DNA from: Patagioenas fasciata
Lineage: Eukaryota > Chordata > Aves > Columbiformes > Columbidae
Assembly (NCBI RefSeq): GCF_037038585.1
Contig: NC_092525.1
Location: forward strand, 29,786,367 to 29,850,366
Direction: 5' to 3'
Length of the DNA: 64,000 nt
Shown: positions 1 to 11,735 of the stretch, one piece after another
Layout: each line of letters begins with the position of its first letter
Numbering within the stretch: position 1 is the first letter of the stretch
The notes under the pieces: model-generated
Seen by the model: the letters and a program-made list of their open reading frames with translations, nothing else
Database searches by the model: none
What the model was told of the DNA's origin: nothing
Made by a program: the position numbers and the translations under genes

Positions 1-3000
1 ACAGTGAATCTCTAACTGATGGACAAACCCAGACTTGGAGATGAACTTTTGTTGGTTTTCCCACTTTATTCTCTTTCACATAACAGCTGCTGTGCTTTCC
101 AGCTGACTGTTTCCTCAGCTAGTGCTGCCAACATTAGCTGTTTCCAGACTAATGGAAACTTTCTTCTGAATGAAGCAAGTTGTACTGCCATCTATTTGAA
201 GATGGAAAACATTTGTAATCTTTACATACAAAGAAAGAAGATCTTACTATAAATATAGAAACAAAGCACTGTTTATGCCCAAATCTCAAATACATGTTTT
301 GAAATATCAGTGAACTGGAAAAGTATTTGGGAATGTGAGGGAACATGAGTGCTCTAAACATCTCATAATGAAATGCAAAACGTTATGCTTTTATTTTGCT
401 TCTTGAGCTCTTTATTCCCATAGATGTCCTTTTTCAAAAGGAAATGCAGCCAAGAAGGTATTTAAGGAAGGGCACAAGTGTAGCCTGAATTGTTGGCTTG
501 GCCTTATAATGTTCTAGATAGAGGAATGGGAGATGAATGGATTCACAACCAAATTCCACTGCACTCGTCAGCAGAAACTTTAGAACTGGCACAGGGGCCT
601 CATGTCAACCTCCACGTGCAGCTGTTAACCTGCAAGGATCTCTGAGCCTGTTCTGTACGTGGGAGTGGTCAGGTATTGTGGTGCAACCACAATAACAGAG
701 ATGTCTGTAACCTACCTAAGAGAGACCTTGTATAACTTTTGTGACAGGCTTTCATGATCCTACAAATCTGGCCTTTTTTCTCTCTAGTGAACATTTTCAG
801 GCGTCCCAAAAGAGCATGACTGCTGTCTTTGTTCTTCTTCTACAACCAGCAGACAGAGGCTTGCATGGTATTTTGTTCAGCATATGAAATGCTGCTTTTG
901 TGGTGTTTTTCAAATTTATCTGTTGTATGAAATAACTTTATAGTTTAGGCAGTTTTGCACATTCAGAAATGCCTCAATTAGAAAATAGACGAAACTCCAG
1001 AAATGAAGCTACAAATAAATGGACATGTAAAAATATTCCAACTTTCTGTGACAAGCTTCAGACAGACCAGAACATTTACTGGCAGACCTGTCAAGTCCTT
1101 GCTGTTTCAATGATCTCCCAAAGTCTTTCTTATTTGTTGGTTGCCTGCAAATTGTTATGGTATGCTCATTTCAGGGATTTTATTGCGGGTCAAAGGTAAA
1201 TACCGTGTTATAAAGTAGACCAGGAAAAAATTCCTCTTATCCCCTGATTTAGTTTGCCCAGAGGTCTATGTTGACTTTTTCATTCAATGCATGGCTTGTG
1301 CAGAGTAGAAAATGATAGATGGAATTGAGAATTAAACTATCAGCATGCCACCACTGAGTTTTAGTTCATTTATATCACAATAAATCCATAATCAAATATT
1401 TTTGAACCTGTTTGGATTGCTTGACACTCTTTAAATGTTAGACTAATATTATCACCATCTATTAAGCATGAGACCTTCCTATTCTGGGAATATTCCTTAT
1501 CAGAGCAAGGTAATCTTCCTGTTGAAAAATCTCACAGTCAACAGATGGAGTAGGAATCTCCCTAGCTGATGGCTAATAGATAAGTGCTGCTCATTAGTGG
1601 TTTCCCTTTCGTACTTACTGCTTGCTATCTAGCCTTCGGGAAACCTGATTTTTCTAATCTCTTTAGCAATCAATATGGACAAAGGTACTTAGAGGTGTGC
1701 AGGAGTTAAATAGAACAGGAACTGTGTTGGCTCTAGCATAAGCCAAGGGAACCTTTCCAAAATGGTAGTAAGTGAAGGTTTAGTGCTATAGGTAGAAAAA
1801 TCCCCTTATAACCACACCTTCATAGTGTTTGCTAGGAATCACGCTGTCTGCTGGCATGTATGGAAATATACAGTACTGGAGAACCTGGCACTGTATTTCC
1901 TTAGCAGACTGTGAATTCTCTGTGGAATTCCAAACCTTGAAGTGTCCTTAAACAAACAGAAGCAGCTCTCTTGAGTCTTAAGTCATGGGCATGTTCTGTT
2001 AGTACCAGCTTACTGTGATTCAAATGCCTCTGTAAAGTTAGGCTGTTTTGTTACAGAACATGCCACTTGGAAACAGCTGGATGGGTGTTGAGCTATGATT
2101 GCTACCACTGAGCCCTGCTATGTGGCACTGCTGGAAATTGTGCACGCCGATAGACTGTAGTCAAACAGGTTGTTATTGCTGTCACTCCGAGTCAATTCAA
2201 ACTTTTCCTCGACATCAGCCTTCCTGCCCTCCACTGAACTCTTCTACCTTCAGACTCTCATGATGTGACCTATTATGCCTTTTCTTTGCTGCTTCCAAGT
2301 ACTTAGATTAGTGGAATCATACAGGCTTCTGTTGCTCTGTGTGTAGATAAACTTTACTGTCAGTTGTATAGCCGGTTGCGGCTGATTTGTCCAAGTCCCA
2401 GCCTGAGGGCGATACAGACCCTGCCAAGCAATGGCAGTGCTGCTGTTTGCTGTCTCCATTTTGCTCTGTATAGCCATGTTCTGTGCACTTCTGACACAAT
2501 CTCATCTGGTATTAAAAAAAAAAAAAATCACATGCAAATTGGAAGAGGAATGGCACTGGGGGACTGCTGAGAAACTTGAAAACCTTTATATTCATCTCGG
2601 TCCTGGATTTCTGAGAGGAATTTACCATGATACTTCAGCCAACAAGAGCACACAGACACTGGGACAAATTTATATGTCCTTTCTTCAGGAAAAACGCTAT
2701 GGAAGTCAATGACTGATTGTTGGATTGAAGCTCCCAGAACTCTATTTCAGCCTTCTCTGTGCTTGAGGTTGAATTTATTTTAATTTTTAAAATGAGTGAT
2801 ATTTTTAAAACCGAAGTCAGTGAAAATCTTTGCCATGTATTAACCTGCATCTGCTTAATATCTCTCAGAGTAATTTAGCAGAGCATTAATTTGTTGAGAT
2901 AGACATCCAGAGATTAAACCATTACTTGCCAATATTCTTTAGAAGTTTGTGAGAGTGTGTCATCCCACCAATTCCATGTATAAATTTCACTATAAATGTA

Positions 3001-6000
3001 ATTTGATTTTAGAATCCCTCTGTCAGTGGAGATGGGCATCTCCAGAGGGCACTGTGACTATTCCTAAAACAGACCAGTTGCTTTCTGGAAGTGGCCGACT
3101 CCCTCTGCTGACTACAGAGCCTCTTTCTGCTGTGCTAGTTTTTCTGTTGACAAAACAATGTTGTTGATTCTTTACATACATATAAAACAGACTCAAAAAA
3201 CCAACAATGCAGGTTACAACAAGTCTAATGTGTGGGCAAAGAAAAGTCCACAGACTTTGAAAATATGTGAAATCAACATTTTAACATGAAAAAGAGCATC
3301 TACTTGGCTTTTTCATGTTAATGTACGTTCTTTCCCCCCCCTAATACGAGCATTCAGGAGTGTTAACTCTACTGGACTGTAGACCACTGTTAAATCTAGG
3401 AAAACTGAAATGCCATTCTGGAAGGGAACCAAGCTGTATCTGTGTCTATTATCACTTTGCTGACGCTGCACAGCCCAGTGCCGATATTTCTGACAAACCC
3501 CACAGCAGGCAGGTAGGGAATAATCTGCCCTTTCCTTATGGGCCTTACCTGGTCTGTGACAACTAAAGATTGGCTTGCATTCAGAAACACAATTTTTTTT
3601 TTCTATTATACAAAGCTTGTATCCTAATATTACTGGAAAATTCTGGGAATAACTACTTAATCCTTGCTGATTGATAACAGAACTGAGATTCCACGTTCTT
3701 AGGTAGAAATAATAGCCTATGGTAATCTGTGGAAAAACTAATCAAATTTGTAACTAGGCATATTAACTGAAAAAAAAAAACAAACATATATTGTGTTACA
3801 TATATTATTTAGATGAAATAATGAACACTAACAGCTATACTTAAATGAGTGAGAAAGAAAAACACATATGAGAAATCTGATAATTTTTACACCAGTTCCC
3901 AGTTCATTTGCTTATTTCTCTAAAACAGGCAAATATCTCTACCAAAACAAATCCAAGACTATTTATGTCCAGGGTTCTAATTTACCACAAGGCAGGCAAA
4001 AAAATGACTGTGGTAAATTTTCCTTCTCAGAGTTCAACCTGAAATGAATATTCTGAGCACCCCTCTTAAAGCAGAATGTGAGGGAAAGGCAAACAGCCAG
4101 GGGAGACTTCTTCATGCAAAAGGAAAGCCTCTTTCATTTAAAAGAAGCTCCATCTGTGCAGGCAAATTCTATAGGCATGGTGGGGGATAGGGAGAGGAGA
4201 GGCAAAACACAAGGAAGTAAACTGGAAGAAGAGAAATTGAAATAAAAGGGCAATCTGAGTACATAATGTAGAGATGCAAGATAGAGAAGATTGAAATTAT
4301 CTGTTTTCAGCAATTTAAATAGAAGGTTAAGGTGCCAGAGAGTTTGAAAGGTGAAATAACCAATTTTGAGAGTGAGAAGAGCTGAGCAGGAGTTATAATT
4401 TATGGAGGTTAGGGACTGAGAAGTTAGGTCAAAATGAGCTTCATGAGAATGTGACTTCTGATAATGGCATTGTCATGTAAGATAGCAAAAAACTCAGTGT
4501 GGGGGATGTTTAAGGCAATCTGCTGCTGGATATAGCTCTAATGTCCAAAGATGATGAACAGAGCAAGGCAAGAGTTGTCTTTGATTATAGTAATACTTGT
4601 TTCCTAGTGATGGCTCTCCTCACAATGCTTTTTGCTGCCTTTCCTGGTCATACAGAATGTTTAAACTATAAGTGGCTAGTTAGAATTTTGTATTAAAATA
4701 AATTGTTCTAGTTCTGACAGTGAAAAATTGTGGTTTAAATTAAAGCCAAACCACACAATCTGTATGTCTATGTAAACTGTTATTATTGCTGCACATGGCT
4801 GGTTTGCTGATGGCCAAATCAGCACAGTCACCACAGCATTTCTTCTGTATTCAAAATGACTGTCTAACAGTATTTAATGTCACAGAAGCAGGTTTAGAAC
4901 ACTTGTGTAGTTCCAATTTTGAAATAGATACTTAACTATTGTGAACTGGTACAAATGCAGTGAAGGTACACTGGATTGATCCAAATATTTCTCTGTCTTG
5001 TCCTCCCTCATCTGAAAGCGCAAGAACTCATAATCCAGATCCACACCACAACTCTAGATGTATAAACTAGAATTTTTTTTTTTAGTAAGTAAGAAAAACA
5101 GAATGGAGAGCAGGATTGAAATACTACGGGAAGACAGATTTTGATAACCACATTTCTTAAGAGTAGTACGCAGCGTAGACAAATATTAAGAAATTGGAGT
5201 CTTACCTTTTTTGTCTTTGATGTTGAGAAACTGATGTATCAGACTGCATTTTGGTGTCACATTTATCAGTACCACTTTTCAAATGATGGCAAGGTAGAGG
5301 ACTGTAAGGAGTGCAGTCTGAGATGATAAATCCTTTTGATGCTGTGTTAATGAGCTTCATTCACGGACGTATCCATTGAGGTGAAGCTTGGCCTTCTGTG
5401 GGGTTAAGAAAAGCAGATTGAAAAAGATATTTTAGAAATGTCTATGGTGGGAGTAAGAAATACTTGCTGACAACTTTTCCTCTGATAAATCAGTTGTCAT
5501 CTAAAGGACCTACTTGCGTTGTTTGCCGGTTATAATCTGGTAAATATTTAACTTGCTACATAAAAGACTTGGAGCTGTGTGATTTATAAGTGGGTGTAAC
5601 CCTCACTTTGGCATTTATTGTGCCCGTTTGTTCTAGACATAGCCTAACTAAATTAGCAACTGAGGTAAAGACTGCAGTGATTTACTGTAATTTCTGGACA
5701 GATAAAAATGCTAGGCAGGTGCTAAAGGTTGCTTTTAACAAAAATTGTAAACTATCATATCGCAAACTATTTTGAATGGAATAAGTGTGTTGGCAGTCCA
5801 GGACAAAACACAGCAAATGCGTTCTAGAATTGAACTTCCATGATCAGGAATGTTAAATTTTCTTAGAGACACAGTGGGAGGACTATATTGGATATGGAAT
5901 CAATACATGTTTTGTTTCATGCAAAAAGCATATAGAAAGCAATAATTTCATAGCATCTATTTGATTTTCTGTGCCAAGTTTCATGACACCTTGATTTATC

Positions 6001-7060
6001 AGTCTAGTGGTGTATAAAGAATGGCAGGAAACGTGGCTCTGTATTTGACAGGATCCCATACCTGCTCCCTGAGCCATCTCAGACTGCACAGGCTTCAGCA
6101 CACATCTCCGTTACAGAGAAAATCTGAATCAAATCTGCGAAGGATTTTAGGCAAAAGAGTATGTAGTCTCAAATATTTGAGTTCTATATTAGACAAACTG
6201 AAAAATCTGGAAAAGGTGCTTCTCTAAACAGATACATCAGGAACAGAGTTAAGGAAGTGGGGTGGTTGGGAACAGGTCAGAAATGTGAGGGGCTAGTGCC
6301 ACTTACAGTGGAAATTTTAAGTCTTGGGGAATCTGGCTTGTCAATCTACGAACTGTCATAGAATAACACAGTCTTTTTAGTTTTTCATTTTGTTGATACG
6401 AGATCTTTCTGAGATGTGGAGATGTTCAAAGGCCAGCTGGGATATTGTTCTGTGCTCTGTCATGTGAGTAAAGGTAGGCTGGCACAGGTGCTGGTTAGCA
6501 CAGAAATATCAACCGTGTGGCAATCCAGGTCTAAGTCTACAATACTTGTTCTGGCTGAGACAAGCTTTGTTCTGCAGGGAGGGTACCCCATTTCGCAGGG
6601 GTGACCAGGATTACCATCTGTAAATAAGCCCTGTGCTAGTGGGGTGATCTGCTGACTTAGACTCAGTAGTCCCAGAATTCTGACCTCCTACCAGCAGAGC
6701 CGAACGCTGGGTCAGGGTACAACCTCCTGGCCTTTCTTCTTGAGTTGTTGTCCCATCTTTTGGGTAGGTAAACATTAAAAAAAAAAATAAATAAATTAGA
6801 AAATATAATTTTGTAGGTTTCCTTTCTACACTTGGCTGGGTAAAACTTCTAAAACTCCTTTGTTTCTTGTGCATATCTTGCCCTTGTTTTTTGTCTTCAG
6901 GAAAATAAATATTTTAAATAGTAGTGAGGCAGTAATTTTAAAGGAGATTTAAAAAATAACCTTTCACAACACTGACTTGAATATAGACACCTTAATTCAA
7001 GTTTTACATTTTTAGATTGCATAGGAACCTGAATGTTCTGATTTCTAAAATGTTTCCTTT
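1..7060. other. Unique AT-rich non-coding DNA
   Basis: I see no gene, no CR1 signature and no RNA gene in this stretch. It holds short homopolymer runs, such as 14 A at 2514-2527, and the perfect inverted repeat at 3281-3321 listed separately. Open frames here are at most about 90 codons, many lack an ATG start, and they match no family I recognise. The composition suits a bird intron or intergenic interval. Confidence 0.6.
3281..3321. repeat. Perfect 14-bp inverted repeat
   Basis: The left arm 3281-3294 reads TTAACATGAAAAAG and the right arm 3308-3321 is its exact reverse complement, with a 13-nt loop between them. An RNA from either strand could fold into this hairpin. The stem is AT-rich, so it is only moderately stable. 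It is too short for a typical microRNA precursor, and no function can be assigned. Confidence 0.8.
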
Positions 7061-7223
7061 AAAAAGAATTGTGCACCTGTGAATCTTTCCATGACATCTG
7101 TAGTGCATGTGACTGGAGTGTGGTCCAGGTCTTGATAAAACGCCTTCAAAGAGTTATATTTCAGGTGTCACGCTGACAACGAGTGAACTGATGTCCCCCT
7201 CTCCCTGGTCCCTCTGTCACTGT

Positions 7224-7242
7224 GGGGTGGGGGTGGGCAGGG
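7224..7242 (+). other. G-quadruplex motif
   Basis: Four G runs (7224-7227, 7229-7233, 7235-7237, 7240-7242) are separated by loops of 1, 1 and 2 nt. That fits the G3+N1-7 rule with very short loops, which favours a stable parallel quadruplex on the plus strand. It lies directly upstream of the 18-bp hairpin and forms the most GC-rich part of this neighbourhood. Confidence 0.7.
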
Positions 7243-7285
7243 CTCTGCTGGGTGTGCTGGGGCGGGGACACCCAGCAGGGCCCTG
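7238..7285 (+). repeat. GC-rich 18-bp hairpin
   Basis: The arms 7238-7255 and 7268-7285 pair over 18 positions around a 12-nt loop (7256-7267). Seventeen are Watson-Crick pairs, and the remaining one is T opposite G, which would be a G-U wobble in a plus-strand RNA but a C-A mismatch in a minus-strand RNA. This favours plus-strand folding. It overlaps the end of the quadruplex motif, so the two structures would compete. The stem is short for a microRNA precursor, and no terminator role applies in a vertebrate. Confidence 0.75.
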
Positions 7286-7315
7286 GGATACCTGTGGGAC
7301 ACAGCGCGCCAGGGC

Positions 7316-7332
7316 CAGGAGCACTGCTCCTG
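7316..7332. repeat. 17-bp near-perfect palindrome
   Basis: CAGGAGCA at 7316-7323 and its exact reverse complement TGCTCCTG at 7325-7332 flank a single C. It sits 30 bp after the 18-bp hairpin in the same GC-rich core. It could be a second small hairpin in an RNA or a symmetric protein-binding site. Confidence 0.7.
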
Positions 7333-7464
7333 TCAGATAAGAAAGGAAAACAACCCCAAATCCCATTTTCTTGACAGCAGGAGAGCAGTGAATCTCAAGC
7401 TTGATTATTGTTTAATGCCTCAGGACACAATTATTTTTAGATCCATGTAAGAGCCCTAATTCAT

Positions 7465-7486
7465 AAAAAAAAAAAAAAAAAAAAAA
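7465..7486 (+). repeat. Poly(A) run, 22 nt
   Basis: This is an uninterrupted run of 22 A. It forms the 3' end of the possible retroposed segment described above. Runs of about the same length occur at 16475-16495 and 61785-61806. Confidence 0.95.
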
Positions 7487-7492
7487 TTGTGC

Positions 7493-8391
7493 TTCTTGGT
7501 CAGAAACAGTATAATTTATTTTTAAATATTTATCTTTAATATTGTTTTTATGATCTCTAAAAACATGCATGTGGGATTATTTTTTTTGCTGTAGGCCTGT
7601 CAGCCTTTAAAAAGGGGATCAGAAGTTTAATTATGGTGTTATAATTATGTGCATCCCCTATATTTATATTTAATAAAGACCTACTGTGTGCTGTGTTCAA
7701 GCATTACTCACGAAGGTTTAATTCTGGTCTACTGTGAATGTTTTGGGCAAATTTGAGTAAACCAATACCTGAATAGTAACACTAAAAGTGGGGTGCGAAT
7801 GTTGTACCTTAAGGACCACAGACCCTGTTTGCTTTACTTTATACTGAAACTTTTGTCTTCATGTAGTAGTGTCTGTAGCTTGAAACTATCTTAATATTAT
7901 TTGTTGTACTACAGGAATTTTCCTTGTCTGAAGAGAATTTTGTTTCTGGAGCTGCTACAGAGTATTATAGATGTGATGATACTTTCTCAATTACTTTCAA
8001 GTCTTGCTGCTACTGTATTTTAACCTAAAACAGGTTTAAAGCAAAAGAACACCTCTCCTCCTCTGTAAAATATAATTTTTTTGCTGTTACTCAGTTTAAC
8101 CCGAGCAGAGAAGCAGTAACATGGTGAGCTGGCACCTGTACAGCTCAGGACAACTGATGGATTTATGCTTCATTAGTATTTTGTTCAACTGGTCAGATAT
8201 GAAGGACAGTAGCAAAGTGTGTGAAGTCTCTACTTTTCTACACAGTTCTGGTGAAGCACCACCTAAGTCAGTCAAGAGCTCTACATAGTTAAACTTCCTT
8301 AAAATTGGAGTATTTTATGGAGATGTTGAAATGGAAATGTATAGCTTGACTTAATGGCTCTATAGATTTGCAAATGTCACCCATGATCACC
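7493..8391. other. Unique AT-rich non-coding DNA
   Basis: I see no gene or repeat family here. The stretch contains AT-rich, TTTAAA-like words and ends at the CR1 fragment. Confidence 0.55.
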
Positions 8392-8455
8392 AAGGGGATT
8401 GGACTAGACGATCTTTCAGGGTCCCTTCCAATCCCTAACATTCTGTGATTCTGTG
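8392..8455 (+). mobile_element. CR1 LINE 3' tip (64 bp)
   Basis: The sequence matches the terminal 3' UTR of bird CR1: GGATTGGACTAGACGATCTT, then a GGGTCCCTTCCAATCC-like block. It ends in two perfect copies of the octamer ATTCTGTG (8440-8447, 8448-8455), the classical CR1 3' microsatellite on which reverse transcription starts. Only the tip is present, so this is a severely 5'-truncated insertion in plus orientation. Confidence 0.93.
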
Positions 8456-11329
8456 TGAACTGATCCACTGCAATGGATAAAAATGGAAGGGGTTTTGGCA
8501 CTGGATTGCCTTTGGAATTAGTATTCTTGAAACTAATTTAAAGTATACACTTAATATTTTGTTCAATTTTGTTTTCTATGAAGGTGACACCTCCAGCCCT
8601 CCCCTGCCCACTGTGCCACTTTCTGTGCAGCGTTTTCCTGTGCAAAGTACCACCAAACTTCCAACTAAAACACTGAAGTGCTGATCTGATTGAATTTGAT
8701 TCCTGACATTCAAAATTTGGGATTAGTTGCCCACTTCTTGTGTGTGTTGTAAACATTTCCAAACAAATATAAACAATTGTTAATATCTTCTATCTTCTCA
8801 CAGAGTTCCTAAAAGAGGTGCTTTGAAGTTTTGTTTCTATGTTTAATTTTTCTGATAAAAAATAATGTTATTTCTATTTAGGCATGTCAAAATTACTTTG
8901 GTTAGTTTTGTGTGAGAAAGCGTACATACAGAAAAGCTGAGTGTTAAAGGTCTTAAGCCTGTAAAAAAATACTGACTTTGTGTGTGTGTGTGTCCCTTGA
9001 ATGTCACAAGAGAAAGATCCAAGACACTGGAGAAGACAGTCCTCTAGGTGTTCAGTTCTGTGGCTCATGCTGTGGAGCTGCTCTCATTCACTTAAAATGT
9101 AAAAGCAAATTTTTTCCTCTTAGAAGGAGGAAAATTACTTTAAATTGCCTCATTCCATTATCTCTAATTTTAAAAAATTGCCTGACCATCTGTTTGTCTT
9201 TCACATAGCGTCACCTTCACTTTGGAAGATTCATCCTGATTCCGCTTTTCAGGGATGCATCTCTCGGCGTAGCACAAAATGTCTTTTATTCCTCTGTACA
9301 TCCTGCTGTTAGGGTCTCATACAGAAGAATTTATAATGTGTCTAGATTAGTGATTTAGATCAGATCAAAAATCTGCTTCTGAAGCCAATCTGCTTGTCCT
9401 TGCTAAATGTGCTTTGATTCACATCATGGAGTAGTCTTGAGGTGCTTTATTGGACGTCTTTAAGATAAAACAGGAGAAGACAATGTGTTCCAAGAGCACG
9501 TTTGATCACCAGCTGTGTTCAACTCCTAATGAGACCTGATTTGTCCTTGCCTGAGGTAATCCCCCACAAAATGTGCATGGTGAGGATGTCAGGTTGTTAG
9601 CACCAACCACTTCATGCCACAGCTCTGTTTCTAGTGGAGCCTGGTCCTTGCAGGTCCTTACATGGCCTCTGTCTTTTTAGTATGATTCCTTTTAGCAGAG
9701 GAGGTGTCTGCCTCTTTGACCTTGGAAGTACTTGTGGAAATGTCTGTTAACAGCTCTGTTTCTGTGAGAGCACACATCTAATTGCACTTTCTCTATTTTA
9801 GAAGTGAAGGAGGAAGGAAATAACTTCTTTGCCAGAGCCCAGTCTGAGGTTTTACTGAATACATGGCAGAGTGCTCAGTGCCGGGGTTCTGCTTTGGCTA
9901 AACTAGAGAAGTTGGAATCAACTGTGTTTGTGTTCAAATATCTCTCAGAATATTCCCCGAGTACTTTATGGAGCTTAACAGGCTCATCCCTTCTACAAAA
10001 GTAGGGGAGTGGAGAGAAACACAAAGGGAGGTTTGCCAGCTAGCAAGAAGGATGTGACAAAACAGAGCATTCTCTGCTTATGCTATATAAATAACCATTT
10101 CTGCGGTCTTCTGGGATGCGTTTTCATTTCCATTTTCTTTCTTACCTTCCCAAAAACCACCTCCCTAGAAGAAATGATAGAGGCTGACCCTCCAATGTCA
10201 TGTTTCTTCATGCAGTATCTTTTTTGAGAAAGCTTGGCTCTAGTGAGACTAAAAGAAAGAGAAATTTCAGTAGTGATGAACTAATGCAAGTCATAATGGC
10301 ATACTCCTAGACTGGCTGGGATTTAATGGCATGACAGTGTAGCAAATTTCTGGATTTCTATGAGATAAGCAAAATACTTGTCCTGTACATGATGCTATTA
10401 ATAGGCTGAACTTGATTAAATCAGAACAGAAGCAGTTTATAGAGTAAGTCAGGTATACTGTGGAAACACTAAATTCAATCTTAGTGACACAGCAAAGATT
10501 TTTAGGTATAAGTCACAGCTACAGGAAACTAAAAAAAAAAAAATAAAAAAAAAAAATGGAAAGCTGCACATATTAGCAGATTGGATTATTGATGCTTCCT
10601 CAAGGTTGTATTGTGTTTTGCTTTTTCCCATTTCTTTTTCCTGCTCTGTAAAAGCTCAGAGTTCTCTATAGTTTGCAATGAACTCTGAAACAGAAAGTGC
10701 ATAAATGTCAAATAGGAGTGAATAGTTTGGCATCAAATATTCTCAGTAAGATGAGAATATTAAGTCCCTATAGGACAGTTCAGAGCAGTTTAGAGGTGAT
10801 CTTGGTTTTCTATTTTTAACCATGATTTGGCACTTACAATTCTGTACTATTGTTGAAGCTAGCATTCATTGATATACCTGAGGTTCATGTGTTTCTAGCA
10901 CCTAAGAAAAGAAAGTGATCTTCCTAGAGATTTGGGGCAATTATTTTGTGAAATTTAGGTAATCTGTGGTAAAAGCATCCTTCAGTTAGTTCAGTCCAAG
11001 CAAATGGCTTAAGCTGAATCTACAAAATACTTGAGGTACTTTTCAGTTATGAAACATGCTAGTCATGTTTGTTTCTCACTGGAACTTGGAGGCAGGAAAT
11101 AAACTTCAAAGAGATGTTAGTGTAGCAGTGTGTTATTAACTCCTCTTTGCAGTTGGATGAAGCCTTAAAGAACTTGGGATAAAACTGAGCTGTCTTAATG
11201 AAACAGCATTTTAAAAAGAATGTATTATGTACTAAGTTAATAGCTGCTTCAAAAATTTGCTTCATTAACTGGAAAGTATTAAAAGCTCAAAACCACTGTG
11301 AAGGATGTGTTAATCAAAAATATTAATGA
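8456..11329. other. Unique non-coding DNA with small simple repeats
   Basis: No gene is recognised. The stretch contains a short (TG)n tract at about 8979-8993 and an A-rich tract of 13 A, T, 12 A at 10531-10556. Open frames are under 80 codons and of unknown kind. Confidence 0.55.
10531..10556 (+). repeat. A-rich tract
   Basis: Thirteen A, one T and twelve A in a row. I found no matching direct repeat upstream that would make it a retroposon tail. Confidence 0.9.
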
Positions 11330-11477
11330 AATGTGTTGACCTCCAGATATATGTTCCCATGCACAAAAATAAGAGCTCTGTAATTGAGACCCATTAAGTA
11401 TTGCGGCTATATTGGCTGAGCTAGCAGCCTCAGGTGCTGGCGGGCATTCAGTATTGCCAATTTTTTGCTCTGCTGGC

Positions 11478-11486
11478 TATATAAAG
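11478..11486 (+). promoter_or_regulatory. Consensus TATA box, no known gene
   Basis: TATATAAAG fits TATAWAAR and is flanked downstream by a G-rich stretch, as in many real TATA promoters. A start site would fall near 11508-11512. About 78 bp downstream lies a perfect octamer site, ATGCAAAT (11556-11563), the POU/Oct motif, on the same strand. TATA words are common in AT-rich DNA, so function is unproven. A 106-codon open frame spans the area but does not begin with ATG and is probably chance. Confidence 0.25.
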
Positions 11487-11735
11487 CAGGGGGATGGCAG
11501 GGGGGAAGAGAGCCTTAACAGCAATCCAGTCTGTACTAATAGGAAGGTGCTTAATATGCAAATGAAAAGCTCTCCTAACTCCTCTTCCAATATAGATAGT
11601 AAGAGCATTCAGTCTGTCCTTGCTTTCCTCCTGTTAAAAGAAATGTATTATTTGAGACTGAGCTGTGGAGATTTCTGTGCTGCTCAGTGGTTGTGCTACC
11701 ATACAAAGATCATAGATCTCATTCCCATGTAAGGA

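Larger units (their letters stand above)
7061..7492 (+). mobile_element. Possible retroposed, poly(A)-tailed segment
   Basis: A segment of about 410 bp (7075-7484) ends in a run of 22 A (7465-7486). The 8-mer AATTGTGC occurs just before it (7067-7074) and again directly after the tail (7485-7492). Extending both copies left into A-rich DNA gives 13 of 14 matching bases, and the left copy is preceded by TT/AAAA, the kind of site an L1-type endonuclease nicks. Tail plus direct repeats are the marks of target-primed retroposition. The body is far more GC-rich than its surroundings, which also suggests a foreign origin. CR1 does not use poly(A) tails and retrocopies are rare in birds, so this would be unusual. 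I do not recognise a parent transcript. The alternative is an ordinary A-run with a chance repeat. Confidence 0.35.
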
